Shown here in pieces: positions 37,576-51,658 of a stretch of 64,000 nucleotides of DNA; position 1 is the stretch's first letter; every line of letters begins with the position of its first letter. The position numbers and the translations under genes are program-made. The notes beneath the pieces were generated by a model. The model saw only the letters and a program-made list of their open reading frames with translations. It had not been told where the DNA came from and ran no database searches. Source of the stretch: Terebella lapidaria (Eukaryota > Annelida > Polychaeta > Terebellida > Terebellidae); assembly GCA_949152475.1 (NCBI GenBank), contig OX424569.1, forward strand, positions 19,443,170-19,507,169. Reading direction: 5' to 3'.

Positions 37576-39435
37576 CATACAAAGTCTGCCCACTATTTGA
37601 TTACACAAAATCCACCCACTATGTGACTATACAAAGTCCGCCCACTATATGACTTTACAAGGTCCGTTCACTATGTGACTATACAAGGTCCGCCCACTAT
37701 GTGACTATACAAGGTCCGCCCACTATGTGAGTATATAAGGTCCGCCCACTATGTGACTATACAAAGTCCGCCCACTATGTGACTATACAAAGTCCGCAGA
37801 CTATGTGATTATACAAAGTCCGCCCACTATGTGACTATATAAGGTCCGCCCACTATGTGACTATACAAAGTACACCCACTATGTGATTATACAAAGTCCG
37901 CCCACTATGTGACTATATAAGGTCCGCCCACTATGTGACTATACAAAGTACACCCACTATGTGACTATACAAAGTCCGCCCACTATGTGACTATATAAGC
38001 TCCGCCCACTATGTGACTATACAAGGTCCGCCCACTATGTGACTATACAAAGTCCGCCCACTATGTGACTATACAAGGTCCGCCCACCATGTGACCAAAC
38101 AAAGTCCGCCCACTATGTGACTATACAAATTCCGCCTACTATGTGACTCTACAAGGTCCGCCCACTATGTGACTATACAAAGTCCCCCCACTATGTAACT
38201 ATACAAAGTCCGCCCACTATGTGACTATACAAGGTCCGCCCACCATGTGACCATACAAAGTCCGCCCACTATGTGACTATACGAAATTCCGCCTACTATG
38301 TGACTCTACAAGGTCCGCCCACTATGTGACTATACAAGGTCCGCCCACTATGTGACTATACGAAGTCCGCCCACTATGTTACTATACAAAGTCCGCCCAC
38401 TATGTGACTCTACAAGGTCCGCCCACTATGTGACTATACAAGATCCGCCCACTATGTGACTATACAAGGTCCGCCCACTATGTTACTATACAAAGTCCGC
38501 CCACTATGTGACTCTACAAGGTCCGCCCACTATGTGACTATACAAAGTCCGCCCACTATGTGACTATACAAAGTTCGCCCACTATGTGATCACACAAAAC
38601 CCGCCCCCTATGTGACTATACAAGGTCCGTTCACTATGTGACTATACAAGGTCCGCCCACTATGTGACTATACAAGGTCCGCCCACTATGTGAGTATATA
38701 AGGTCCGCCCACTATGTGACTATACAAAGTCCGCCCGCTATGTGACTATACAAAGTCCGCAGACTATGTGACTATACAAAGTCCGCCCACTATGTGACTA
38801 TATAAGGTCCGCCCACTATGTGACTATACAAAGTCCCCCCACTATGTAACTATACAAAGTCCGCCCACTATGTGACTATACAAGGTCCGCCCACCATGTG
38901 ACCATACAAAGTCCGCCCACTATGTGACTATACAAATTCCGCCTACTATGTGACTCTACAAGGTCCGCCCACTATGTGACTATACAAGGTCCGCCCACTA
39001 TGTGACTATACGAAGTCCGCCCACTATGTTACTATACAAAGTCCGCCCACTATGTGACTCTACAAGGTCCGCCCACTATGTGACTATACAAGATCCGCCC
39101 ACTATGTGACTATACAAGGTCCGCCCACTATGTTACTATACAAAGTCCGTCCACTATGTGACTCTACAAGGTCCGCCCACTATGTGACTATACAAAGTCC
39201 GCCCACTATGTGACTATACAAAGTTCGCCCACTATGTGATCACACAAAACCCGCCCACTATGTGACTATACAAGGTCCGCCCACTATGTGACTATACAAA
39301 GTCCACCCACTATGTGACTATACAAAGTCCGCCCACTATGTGACTATATAAGGTCCGCCCACTATGTGACTATACAAGGTCCGCCCACTATGTGACTATA
39401 CAAGGTCCGCCCACTATGTGACTATAGGTCCACCC
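37576..39435. repeat. 26-bp satellite array, block 16
   Basis: 1.86 kb of satellite matching blocks 6 and 13. A private CCGTCCACTATG variant lies near 39149. Confidence 0.97.
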
Positions 39436-39564
39436 TGCACTGTATTTTATGTGTTTTTTTTCTCTTATACATGTCATATATATATATATGTCTATGCCAA
39501 TGTTTTTGTCATGTATATGGGCCTTCTGCCCGAAATAAACATTTAATCAATTTAATTAATTAAA
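39436..39564 (+). repeat. AT-rich island 16 (CTGCCCGAAAT subtype)
   Basis: 129 bp with AATAAA at 39534-39539. Same offset of 21,504 bp to island 6 as its neighbour island 15 has to island 5. Confidence 0.85.
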
Positions 39565-41449
39565 CATACAAAGTCTGCCCACTATTTGATTACACAAAAT
39601 CCACCCACTATGTGACTATACAAAGTCCGCCCACTATATGACTTTACAAGGTCCGTTCACTATGTGACTATACAAGGTCCGCCCACTATGTGACTATACA
39701 AGGTCCGCCCACTATGTGAGTATATAAGGTCCGCCCACTATGTGACTATACAAAGTCCGCCCACTATGTTACTATACAAAGTCCGCAGACTATGTGACTA
39801 TACAAAGTCCGCCCACTATGTGACTATATAAGGTCCGCCCACTATGTGACTATACAAAGTACACCCACTATGTGACTATACAAAGTCCGCCCACTATGTG
39901 ACTATATAAGGTCCGCCCACAATGTGACTCTACCAAGTCTGCCCACTATGTGATTACACAAAATGCGCCCACTATGTGACTATACAAGGTCCGCCTACTA
40001 TGTGACTATACAAAGTCCGCCCACTATGTGACTCTACAAGGTCCGCCCACTATGTGACTATATAAGGTCCGCCCACTATGTAACTATACAAAGTCCCCCC
40101 ACTATGTGACTATATAAGCTCCGCCCACTATGTGACTATACAAGGTCCGCCCACTATGTGACTATACAAAGTCCGCCCACTATGTGACTATACAAGGTCC
40201 GCCCACCATGTGACCAAACAAAGTCCGCCCACTATGTGACTATACAAATTCCGCCTACTATGTGACTCTACAAGGTCCGCCCACTATGTGACTATACAAA
40301 GTCCCCCCACTATGTAACTATACAAAGTCCGCCCACTATGTGACTATACAAGGTCCGCCCACCATGTGACCATACAAAGTCCGCCCACTATGTGACTATA
40401 CGAAATTCCGCCTACTATGTGACTCTACAAGGTCCGCCCACTATGTGACTATACAAGGTCCGCCCACTATGTGACTATACGAAGTCCGCCCACTATGTTA
40501 CTATACAAAGTCCGCCCACTATGTGACTCTACAAGGTCCGCCCACTATGTGACTATACAAGATCCGCCCACTATGTGACTATACAAGGTCCGCCCACTAT
40601 GTTACTATACAAAGTCCGCCCACTATGTGACTCTACAAGGTCCGCCCACTATGTGACTATACAAAGTCCGCCCACTATGTGACTATACAAAGTTCGCCCA
40701 CTATGTGATCACACAAAACCCGCCCACTATGTGACTATACAAGGTCCGCCAACTATGTGACTATATAAGGTCCGCCCACTATGTGACTATACAAGGTCCG
40801 CCCACTATGTGACTATACAAGGTCCGCCCACTATGTGACTCTACAAGGTCCGCCCACTATGTGACCATATAAGGTCCGCCCACTATGTAACTATACAAAG
40901 CCCATTCTGTATGTGACTATACAAGCTCCGCCCACTATGTGACTATACAAGGTCCTTCCATTATGTGACTATACAAAGTCCGCCCACTATGTGACTATAC
41001 AAAGTCCACCCACTATGTGACTATACAAAGTCCGCCCACTATGTGACTATACAAGTCCGCCCACTATGTGACTATACAAGGTCCACCCATTATGTGACTA
41101 TACAAAGTCTGCCCACTATGTGACTATACAAAGTCAGCCCACTATGTGACTATACAAGCTCCGCCCACTATGTGACTATACAAAGTCCGCCCTCTATGTG
41201 ACTATACAACCTCCGCCCACTATGTGACTATACAAAGTCCGCCCACTATGTGACTATACAAAGTCTGCCCACTATGTGATTACACAAAATGCGCCCACTA
41301 TGTGACTATACAAGGTCCACCCACTATGTGACTATACAAAGTCCGCCCACTATGTGACTTTACAAGGTCCGCCCACTATGTGACTATACAAAGTCCGCCC
41401 ACTATGTGACTATAGAAAGTCCGCCCACTATGTGACTATAGGTCCACCC
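39565..41449. repeat. 26-bp satellite array, block 17
   Basis: 1.9 kb of satellite. The first part follows block 7. From about 40865 it follows the end of block 8 instead, including CCTTCCATT at 40955 and AAGTCAGCCC near 41131. It is therefore a hybrid of the two blocks, as expected if one long-subtype island unit was lost (or gained in the other copy) by unequal exchange. Confidence 0.97.
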
Positions 41450-41583
41450 TGCACTGTATTTGATGTGTTTTTTTCTCTTATACATGTCATATATATATAT
41501 ATATATGTTTATGCCAATGTTTTTGTTGTCATGTATATGGGCCTTTTGCCTGAAATAAACATTTAATCAATTTAATTATTTAA
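41450..41583 (+). repeat. AT-rich island 17 (long subtype)
   Basis: 134 bp with AATAAA at 41554-41559. Carries GTATTTGATGTG, GTTGTCATG, CCTTTTGCC and the TTTAATTATTTAAC tail, like islands 7 and 8. Confidence 0.85.
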
Positions 41584-42555
41584 CTATACAAAGTCTGCCC
41601 ACTATGTGATTACACAAAATCCACCCACTATGTGACTATACAAAGTCCGCCCACTATATGACTCTACAAGGTCCGTTCACTATGTGACTATACAAGGTCC
41701 GCCCACTATGTGACTATATAAGGTACGCCCACTATGTGACTATACAAAGTCCGCCCACTATGTGACTATACAAGGTCCGCCCACTATGTGACTATACAAG
41801 GTCCGCCCACTATGTGACTATACAAGGTCCGCCCACTATGTGACTATATATGGTCCGCCCACTATGTGACTATACAAAGTCCGCCCACTATGTGACTATA
41901 CAAAGTCCGCCCACTATGTGACTCTACAAAGTCCGCCCACTATGTGACTCTACAAGGTCCGCCCACTATGTGACTATACAATGTCCGCCCACTATGTGAC
42001 TATACAAGGTCCGCCCACTATGTGACTATACAAGGTCCGCCCACTATGTGACTATACAAGGTCCGCCCACTATCTGACTATACAAGGTCCGCCCACTATG
42101 TGACTATACGAGGTCGCCCACTATGTGACTATATAAGGTCCGCCCACTATGTGACTATACAAGGTCCGCCCACTATGTGACTATACAAGGTCCGCCTACT
42201 ATGTAACTATACAGAGTCCGCCCACTATGTAACTATACGAAGTCCGTTCACTATGTGACTATACAAAGTCCGCTTACTATGTGACTATACAAAGTCGCCC
42301 ACTATGTGACTATATAAGGTCCGCCCACTATGTGACTATACAAGGTCCGCCCACTATGTGACTATACAAGGTCCGCCCACTATGTGACTATACAAGGTCC
42401 GCCCACCATGTGACTACAAGGTCCGCCCACTATGTGACTATACAAAGTCCGCCCACTATGTGACTATACAAGGTCCGCCCACTCTGTGACTATAGAAAGT
42501 CCGCCCACTATGTGACTATACAAGGTCCGCCCACTATGTGACTATAGGTCCACCC
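41584..42555. repeat. 26-bp satellite array, block 18
   Basis: 972 bp of satellite, the counterpart of block 9 and equal to it in length. A private CAGAGTCC variant lies near 42213. Confidence 0.97.
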
Positions 42556-42685
42556 TGCACTGTATTTTATGTGTTTTTTTTTCTCTTATACATGTCATAT
42601 ATATATATATGTCTATGCCAATGTTTTTGTCATGTATATGGGCCTTCTGCCTGAAATAAACATTTAATCAATTTAATTAAATAAA
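42556..42685 (+). repeat. AT-rich island 18 (AAATAAATATAC-tail subtype)
   Basis: 130 bp with AATAAA at 42655-42660. Shares its altered tail only with island 9, 19,300 bp away. Confidence 0.85.
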
Positions 42686-45600
42686 TATACAAAGTCTGCC
42701 CACTATTTGATTACACAAAATCCACCCACTATGTGACTATACAAAGTCCGCCCACTATATGACTTTACAAGGTCCGTTCACTATGTGACTATACAAGGTC
42801 CGCCCACTATGTGACTATACAAGGTCCGCCCACTATGTGAGTATATAAGGTCCACCCACTATGTGACTATACAAAGTCCGCCCACTATGTGACTATACAA
42901 AGTCCGCAGACTATGTGACTATACAAGGTCCGCCCACCATGTGACTCTACATGGTCTGCCCACTATGTGATCACACAAAACCCGCCCACTATGTGACTAT
43001 ACAAGGTCCGCCAACTATGTGACTATATAAGGTCCGCCCACTATGTGACTATACAAGGTCCGCCCACTATGTGACTATACAAGGTCCGCCCACTATGTGA
43101 CTCTACAAGGTCCGCCCACTATGTAACTATACAAAGCCCATTCTGTATGTGACTATACAAGCTCCGCCCACTATGTGACTATACAAGGTCCACCCATTAT
43201 GTGACTATACAAAGTCCGCCCACTATGTGACTATACAAAGTACACCCACTATGTGACTATACAAAGTCCGCCCACCATGTGACTATATAAGGTCCGCCCG
43301 CTATGTGACTCTACCAAGTCTGCCCACTATGTGATTACACAAAATGCGCCCACTATGTGACTATACAAGGTCCGCCCACTATGTGACTATACAAAGTCCG
43401 CCCACTATGTGACTCTACAAGGTCCGCCCACTATGTGACTATATAAGGTCCGACCACTATGTGACTCTACAAGGTCCGCCCAATATATGACTTTACAAGG
43501 TCCGTTCACTATGTGACTATACAAGGTCCGCCCACTATGTGACTATACAAGGTCCGCCCACTATGTGACTATACCAAGTCTGCCCACTATGTGATTACAC
43601 AAAATGCGCCCACTATGTGACTATACAAGGTCCGCCTACTATGTGACTATACAAAGTCCGCCCACTATGTGACTCTACAAGGTCCGCCCACTATGTGACT
43701 ATATAAGGTCCGCCCACTATGTAACTATACAAAGTCCCCCCACTATGTGACTATATAAGCTCCGCCCACTATGTGACTATACAAGGTCCGCCCACTATGT
43801 GACTATACAAAGTCCGCCCACTATGTGACTATACAAGGTCCGCCCACCATGTGACCAAACAAAGTCCGCCCACTATGTGACTATACAAATTCCGCCTACT
43901 ATGTGACTCTACAAGGTCCGCCCACTATGTGACTATACAAAGTCCCCCCACTATGTAACTATACAAAGTCCGCCCACTATGTGACTATACAAGGTCCGCC
44001 CACCATGTGACCATACAAAGTCCGCCCACTATGTGACTATACGAAATTCCGCCTACTATGTGACTCTACAAGGTCCGCCCACTATGTGACTATACAAGGT
44101 CCGCCCACTATGTGACTATACAAGGTCCGCCCACTATGTGACTATACGAAGTCCGCCCACTATGTAACTATACAAAGTCCCCCCACTATGTGACTATATA
44201 AGCTCCGCCCACTATGTGACTATACAAAGTCCGCCCACTATGTGACTATACAAAGTCCGCCCACTATGTGACTATAGAAGGTCCGCCCACCATGTGACCA
44301 TACAAAGTCCGCCCACTATGTGACTATACAAATTCCGCCTACTATGTGACTCTACAAGGTCCGCCCACTATGTGACTATACAAAGTCCCCCCACTATGTA
44401 ACTATACAAAGTCCGCCCACTATGTGACTATACAAGGTCCGCCCACCATGTGACCATACAAAGTCCGCCCACTATGTGACTATACAAATTCCGCCTACTA
44501 TGTGACTCTACAAGGTCCGCCCACTATGTGACTATACAAGGTCCGCCCACTATGTGACTATACGAAGTCCGCCCACTATGTTACTATACAAAGTCCGCCC
44601 ACTATGTGACTCTACAAGGTCCGCCCACTATGTGACTATACAAGTCCGCCCACTATGTTACTATACAAAGTCCGCCCACTATGTGACTCTACAAGGTCCG
44701 CCCACTATGTGACTATACAAGATCCGCCCACTATGTGACTATACAAGGTCCGCCCACTATGTTACTATACAAAGTCCGCCCACTATGTGACTCTACAAGG
44801 TCCGCCCACTATGTGACTATACAAAGTCCGCCCACTATGTGACTATACAAAGTTCGCCCACTATGTGATCACACAAAACCCGCCCACTATGTGACTATAC
44901 AAGGTCCGCCCACTATGTGACTATATAAGGTCCGCCCACTATGTGACTATACAAGGTCCGCCCACTATGTGACTATACAAGGTCCGCCCACTATGTGACT
45001 CCACAAGGTCCGCCCACTATGTGACCATATAAGGTCCGCCCACTATGTAACTATACAAAGCCCATTCTGTATGTGACTATACAAGCTCCGCCCACTATGT
45101 GACTATACAAGGTCCGCCCACTATGTTACTATACAAAGTCCGCCCACTATGTGACTCTACAAGGTCCGCCCACTATGTGACTATACAAAGTCCGCCCACT
45201 ATGTGACTATACAAAGTTCGCCCACTATGTGATCACACAAAACCCGCCCACTATGTGACTATACAAGGTCCGCCAACTATGTGACTATATAAGGTCCGCC
45301 CACTATGTGACTATACAAGGTCAGCCCACTATGTGACTATACAAGGTCCGCCCACTATGTGACTCTACAAGGTCCGCCCACTATGTGACCATATAAGGTC
45401 CGCCCACTATGTAACTATACAAAGCCCATTCTGTATGTGACTATACAAGCTCCGCCCACTATGTGACTATACAAGGTCCACCCATTATGTGACTATACAA
45501 AGTCCGCCCACTATGTGACTATACAAAGTACACCCACTATGTGACTATACAAAGTCCGCCCACTATGTGACTATATAAGGTCCGCCCACTATGTGACTCT

Positions 45601-47975
45601 ACCAAGTCTGCCCACTATGTGATTACACAAAATGCGCCCACTATGTGACCATACAAAGTCCGCCCACTATGTGACTATACAAATTCCGCCTACTATGTGA
45701 CTCTACAAGGTCCGCCCACTATGTGACTATACAAAGTCCCCCCACTATGTAACTATACAAAGTCCGCCCACTATGTGACTATACAAGGTCCGCCCACCAT
45801 GTGACCATACAAAGTCCGCCCACTATGTGACTATACAAATTCCGCCTACTATGTGACTCTACAAGGTCCGCCCACTATGTGACTATACAAGGTCCGCCCA
45901 CTATGTGACTATACGAAGTCCGCCCACTATGTTACTATACAAAGTCCGCCCACTATGTGACTCTACAAGGTCCGCCCACTATGTGACTATACAAGATCCG
46001 CCCACTATGTGACTATACAAGGTCCGCCCACTATGTTACTATACAAAGTCCGCCCACTATGTGACTCTACAAGGTCCGCCCACTATGTGACTATACAAAG
46101 TCCGCCCACTATGTGACTATACAAAGTTCGCCCACTATGTGATCACACAAAACCCGCCCACTATGTGACTATACAAGGTCCGCTCACTATGTGACTATAC
46201 AAAGTCCACCCACTATGTGACTATACAAAGTCCGCCCACTATGTGACTATATAAGGTCTGCCCACTATGTGACTATACAAAGTACACTCACTATGTGACT
46301 ATACAAAGTCCGCCCACTATGTGACTATATAAGGTCCGCCCACTATGTGACTCTACCAAGTCTGCCCACTATGTGATTACACAAAATGCGCCCACTATGT
46401 GACTATACAAGGTCCGCCCACTATGTGACTATACAAAGTCCGCCCACTATGTGACTCTACAAGGTCCGCCCACTATGTGACTATATAAGGTCCGCCCACT
46501 ATCTAACTATACAAAGTCCCCCCACTATGTGACTATATAAGGTCCGCCCACTATGTGACTCTACCAAGTCTGCCCACTATGTGATCACACAAAACCCGCC
46601 CACTATGTGACTATACAAGGTCCGCCAACTATGTGACTATATAAGGTCCGCCCACTATGTGACTATACAAGGTCCGCCCACTATATGACTATACAAGGTC
46701 CGCCCACTATGTGACTCTACAAGGTCCGCCCACTATGTGACCATATAAGGTCCGCCTACTATGTAACTATACAAAGCCCATTCTGTATGTGACTATACAA
46801 GCTCCGCCCACTATGTGACTATACAAGGTCCACCCATTATGTGACTATACAAAGTCCGCCCACTATGTGACTATACAAAGTACACCCACTATGTGACTAT
46901 ACAAAGTCCGCCCACTATGTGACTATATAAGGTCCGCCCACTATGTGACTCTACCAAGTCTGCCCACTATGTGATTACACAAAATGCGCGAACTATGTGA
47001 CTATACAAGGTCCGCCCACTATGTGACTATACAAAGTCCGCCCACTATGTGACTCTACAAGGTCCACCCACTATGTGACTATATAAGGTCCGACCACTAT
47101 GTGACTCTACAAGGTCCGCCCACTATACGACTTTACAAGGTCCGTTCACTATGTGACTATACAAGGTCCGCCCACTATGTGACTATACAAGGTCCGCCCA
47201 CTATGTGACTATACAAGGTCCGCCCACTATGTGACTATACAAAGTCCGCCCACTATCTGACTATACAAGGTCCGCCCACTATGTGACTATACAAAGTCGC
47301 CCACTATGTGACTATGTAAGGTCCACCCACTATGGTTACTATACAAGGTCCGCCCACTATGTGACTATACAAGGTCCGCCTACTATGTAACTATACAAAG
47401 TCCGCCCACTATGTAACTATACGAAGTCCGTTCACTATGTGACTATACAAAGTCCGCCCACTATGTGACTATACAAAGTCGCCCACTATGTGACTATATA
47501 AGGTCCGCCCACTATGTGACTATACAAGGTCCGCCCACTATGTGACTATACAAGGTCCGCCCACTATGTGACTATACAAGGTCCGCCCACTATGTGACTC
47601 TACAAGGTCCGCCCACTATGTGACTATACAAGATCCGCCCACTATGTGACTATACAAGGTCCGCCCACTATGTTACTATACAAAGTCCGCCCACTATGTG
47701 ACTCTACAAGGTCCGCCCACTATGTGACTATACAAAGTCCGCCCACTATGTGACTATACAAAGTTCGCCCACTATGTGATCACACAAAACCCGCCCACTA
47801 TGTGACTATACAAGGTCCGCCCACTATGTGACTATACAAAGTCCACCCACTATGTGACTATACAAAGTCCGCCCACTATGTGACTATATAAGGTCCGCCC
47901 ACTATGTGACTATACAAGGTCCGCCCACTATGTGACTATACAAGGTCCGCCAACTATGTGACTATAGGTCCACCC
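42686..47975. repeat. 26-bp satellite array, block 19
   Basis: 5.3 kb of satellite, counterpart of block 10. Marker monomers lie near 43137, 45060, 45424 and 46787. It retains the five monomers near 47140-47270 that block 10 lacks, and lacks one monomer near 43118. No gene. Confidence 0.97.
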
Positions 47976-48104
47976 TGCACTGTATTTTATGTGTTTTTTT
48001 TCTCTTATACATGTCATATATATATATATGTCTATGCCAATGTTTTTGTCATGTATATGGCCCTTCTGCCTGAAATAAACATTTAATCAATTTAATTAAT
48101 TAAA
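47976..48104 (+). repeat. AT-rich island 19 (GGCCCTT subtype)
   Basis: 129 bp with AATAAA at 48074-48079. Counterpart of island 10, including the CCGCCAACTATG monomer just upstream. Confidence 0.85.
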
Positions 48105-49855
48105 CATACAAAGTCTGCCCACTATTTGATTACACAAAATCCGCCCACTATGTGACTATACAAAGTCCGCCCACTATGTGACTATACAAGGTCCGCCCAC
48201 TATGTGACTATACAAATTCCGCCCACTATGTGACTATACAAGGTCCGCCCACCATGTGACCAAACAAAGTCCGCCCACTATGTGACTATACAAATTCCGC
48301 CTACTATGTGACTCTACAAGGTCCGCCCACTATGTGACTATACAAGGTCCACCCATTATGTGACTATACAAAGTCTGCCCACTATGTGACTATACAAAGT
48401 CCGCCCACTATGTGACTATACAAGCTCCGCCCACTATGTGACTATACAAAGTCCGCCCTCTATGTGACTATACAACCTCCGCCCACTATGTGACTATACA
48501 AAGTCCGCCCACTATGTGACTATACAAAGTCTGCCCACTATGTGATTACACAAAATGCGCCCACTATGTGACTATACAAGGTCCACCCACTATGTGACTA
48601 TACAAAGTCCGCCCACTATGTGACTTTACAAGGTCCGCCCACTATGTGACTATACAAGGTCCGCCCACTATGTGACTCTACAAGGTCCGCCCACTATGTG
48701 ACTTTACAAGGTCCGCCAACTATGTGACTATACAGGGTCCGCCCACTATGTGACTATACAAGGTCCGCCCACTATGTGACTATACAAGGTCCGCCCACTA
48801 TGTGACTCTACAAGGTCCGCCCACTATGTGACCATATAAGGTCCGCCCACTATGTAACTATACAAAGCCCATTCTCTATGTGACTATACAAGCTCCGCCC
48901 ACTATGTGACTATACAAGGTCCACCCATTATGTGACTATACAAAGTCCGCCCACTATGTGACTATACAAAGTACACCCACTATGTGACTATACAAAGTCC
49001 GCCCACTATGTGACTATATAAGGTCCGCCCGCTATGTGACTCTACCAAGTCTGCCCACTATGTGATTACACAAAATGCGCCCACTATGTGACTATACAAG
49101 GTCCGCCCACTATGTGACTATACAAAGTCCGCCCACTATGTGACTCTACAAGGTCCGCCCACTATGTGACTATATAAGGTCCGACCACTATGTGACTCTA
49201 CAAGGTCCGCCCACTATATGACTTTACAAGGTCCGTTCACTATGTGACTATACAAGGTCCGCCCACTATGTGACTATACAAGGTCCGCCCACTATGTGAC
49301 TATACAAGGTCCGCCCACTATGTGACTATACAAGGTCCGCCCACTATGTGACTATACAAGGTCCGCCCACTATCTGACTATACAAGGTCCGCCCACTATG
49401 TGACTATACAAAGTCGCCCACTATGTGACTATATAAGGTCCACCCACTATGTGACTATACAAGGTCCGCCCACTATGTGACTATACAAGGTCCGCCTACT
49501 ATGTAACTATACAAAGTCCGCCCACTATGTAACTATACGAAGTCCGTTCACTATGTGACTATACAAAGTCCGCCCACTATGTGACTATACAAAGTCGCCC
49601 ACTATGTGACTATATAAGGTCCGCCCACTATGTGACTATACAAGGTCCGCCCACTATGTGACTATACAAGGTCCGCCCACTATGTGACTATACAAGGTCC
49701 GCCCACCATGTGACTACAAGGTCCGCCCACTATGTGACTATACAAAGTCCGCCCACTATGTGACTATACAAGGTCCGGCCACTATGTGACTATAGAAAGT
49801 CCGCCCACTATGTGACTATACAAGGTCCGCCCACTATGTGACTATAGGTCCACCC
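48105..49855. repeat. 26-bp satellite array, block 20
   Basis: 1.75 kb of satellite. The long duplicated block ends near 48693. After that come a private CAGGGTCC variant (about 48734), a CCCATTCTCTATG marker near 48868, and a 23-mer GTGACTACAAGG near 49710. Confidence 0.97.
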
Positions 49856-49983
49856 TGCACTGTATTTTATGTGTTTTTTTCTCTTATACATGTCATATAT
49901 ATATATATGTCTATGCCAATGTTTTTGTCATGTATATGGGCCTTCTGCCTGAAATAAACATTTAATCAATTTAATTAATTAAA
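49856..49983 (+). repeat. AT-rich island 20 (basic type)
   Basis: 128 bp with AATAAA at 49953-49958. The T-run is one base shorter than in islands 2 and 3. The tail continues as AAATATACAAAG, like islands 1 and 2. Confidence 0.85.
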
Positions 49984-51658
49984 TATACAAAGTCTGCCCA
50001 CTATTTGATTACACAAAATCCACCCACTATGTGACTATACAAAGTCCGCCCACTATATGACTTTACAAGGTCCGTTCACTATGTGACTATACAAGGTCCG
50101 CCCACTATGTGACTATACAAGGTCCGCCCACTATGTGAGTATATAAGGTCCGCCCACTATGTGACTATACAAAGTCCGCCCACTATGTGACTATACAAAG
50201 TCCGCAGACTATGTGACTATACAAGGTCCGCCCACCATGTGACTCTACAAGGTCTGCCCACTATGTGATCACACAAAACCCGCCCACTATTTGACTATAC
50301 AAGGTCCGCCCACTATGTGACTATATAAGGTCCGCCCACTATGTGACTATACAAGGTCCGCCCACTATGTGACTATACAAGGTCCGCCCACTATGTGACT
50401 CTACAAGGTCCGCCCACTATGTGACCATATAAGGTCCGCCCACTATGTAACTATACAAAGCCCATTCTGTATGTGACTATACAAGCTCCGCCCACTATGT
50501 GACTATACAAGGTCCACCCATTATGTGACTATACAAAGTCCGCCCACTATGTGACTATACAAAGTACACCCACTATGTGACTATACAAAGTCCGCCCACT
50601 ATGTGACTATATAAGGTCCGCCCACTATGTGACTCTACCAAGTCTGCCCACTATGTGATTACACAAAATGCGCCCACTATGTGACTATACAAGGTCCGCC
50701 CACTATGTGACTATACAAAGTCCGCCCCACTATGTGACTCTACAAGGTCCGCCCACTATGTGACTATATAAGGTCCGCCCACTATGTAACTATACAAAGT
50801 CCCCCCACTATGTGACTATATAAGCTCCGCCCACTATGTGACTATACAAGGTCCGCCCACTATGTGACTATACAAAGTCCGCCCACTATGTGACTATACA
50901 AGGTCCGCCCACCATGTGACCATACAAAGTCCGCCCACTATGTGACTATACAAATTCCGCCTACTATGTGACTCTACAAGGTCCGCCCACTATGTGACTA
51001 TACAAAGTCCCCCCACTATGTAACTATACAAAGTCCGCCCACTATGTGACTATACAAGGTCCGCCCACCATGTGACCATACAAAGTCCGCCCACTATGTG
51101 ACTATACAAATTCCGCCTACTGTGTGACTCTACAAGGTCCGCCCACTATGTGACTATACAAGGTCCGCCCACTATGTGACTATACGAAGTCCGCCCACTA
51201 TGTTACTATACAAACTCCGCCCACTATGTGACTCTACAAGGTCCGCCCACTATGTGACTATACAAGATCGGCCCACTATGTGACTATACAAGGTCCGCCC
51301 ACTATGTTACTATACAAAGTCCGCCCACTATGTGACTCTACAAGGTCCGCCCACTATGTGACTATACAAAGTCCGCCCACTATGTGACTATACAAAGTCG
51401 CCCACTATGTGACTATATAAGGTCCGCCCACTATGTGACTATACAAGGTCCGCCCACTATGTGACTATACAAGGTCCGCCCACTATGTGACTATACAAGG
51501 TCCGCCCACCATGTGACTACAAGGTCCGCCCACTATGTGACTATACAAAGTCCGCCCACTATGTGACTATACAAGGTCCGGCCACTATGTGACTATAGAA
51601 AGTCCGCCCACTATGTGACTATACAAGGTCCGCCCACTATGTGACTATAGGTCCACCC
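49984..51658. repeat. 26-bp satellite array, block 21
   Basis: 1.7 kb of satellite. Contains a 27-bp monomer with CCGCCCCAC at about 50721-50730. From about 50895 it carries rare variants TACTGTGTGAC (51119) and AGATCGGCCC (51265) that recur twice downstream. Confidence 0.97.

Larger units (their letters stand above)
36134..48693 (+). repeat. Segmental duplication B, copy 2 (about 12.6 kb)
   Basis: Second copy of 14656-29217 without one long-island unit. It keeps rare shared variants such as CCTTCCATT (40955 versus 21577) and CCGCCAACTATG just before island 19. The right-hand match ends at about 48693, where GACTTTACAAGG replaces GACTATATAAGG. Confidence 0.88.
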
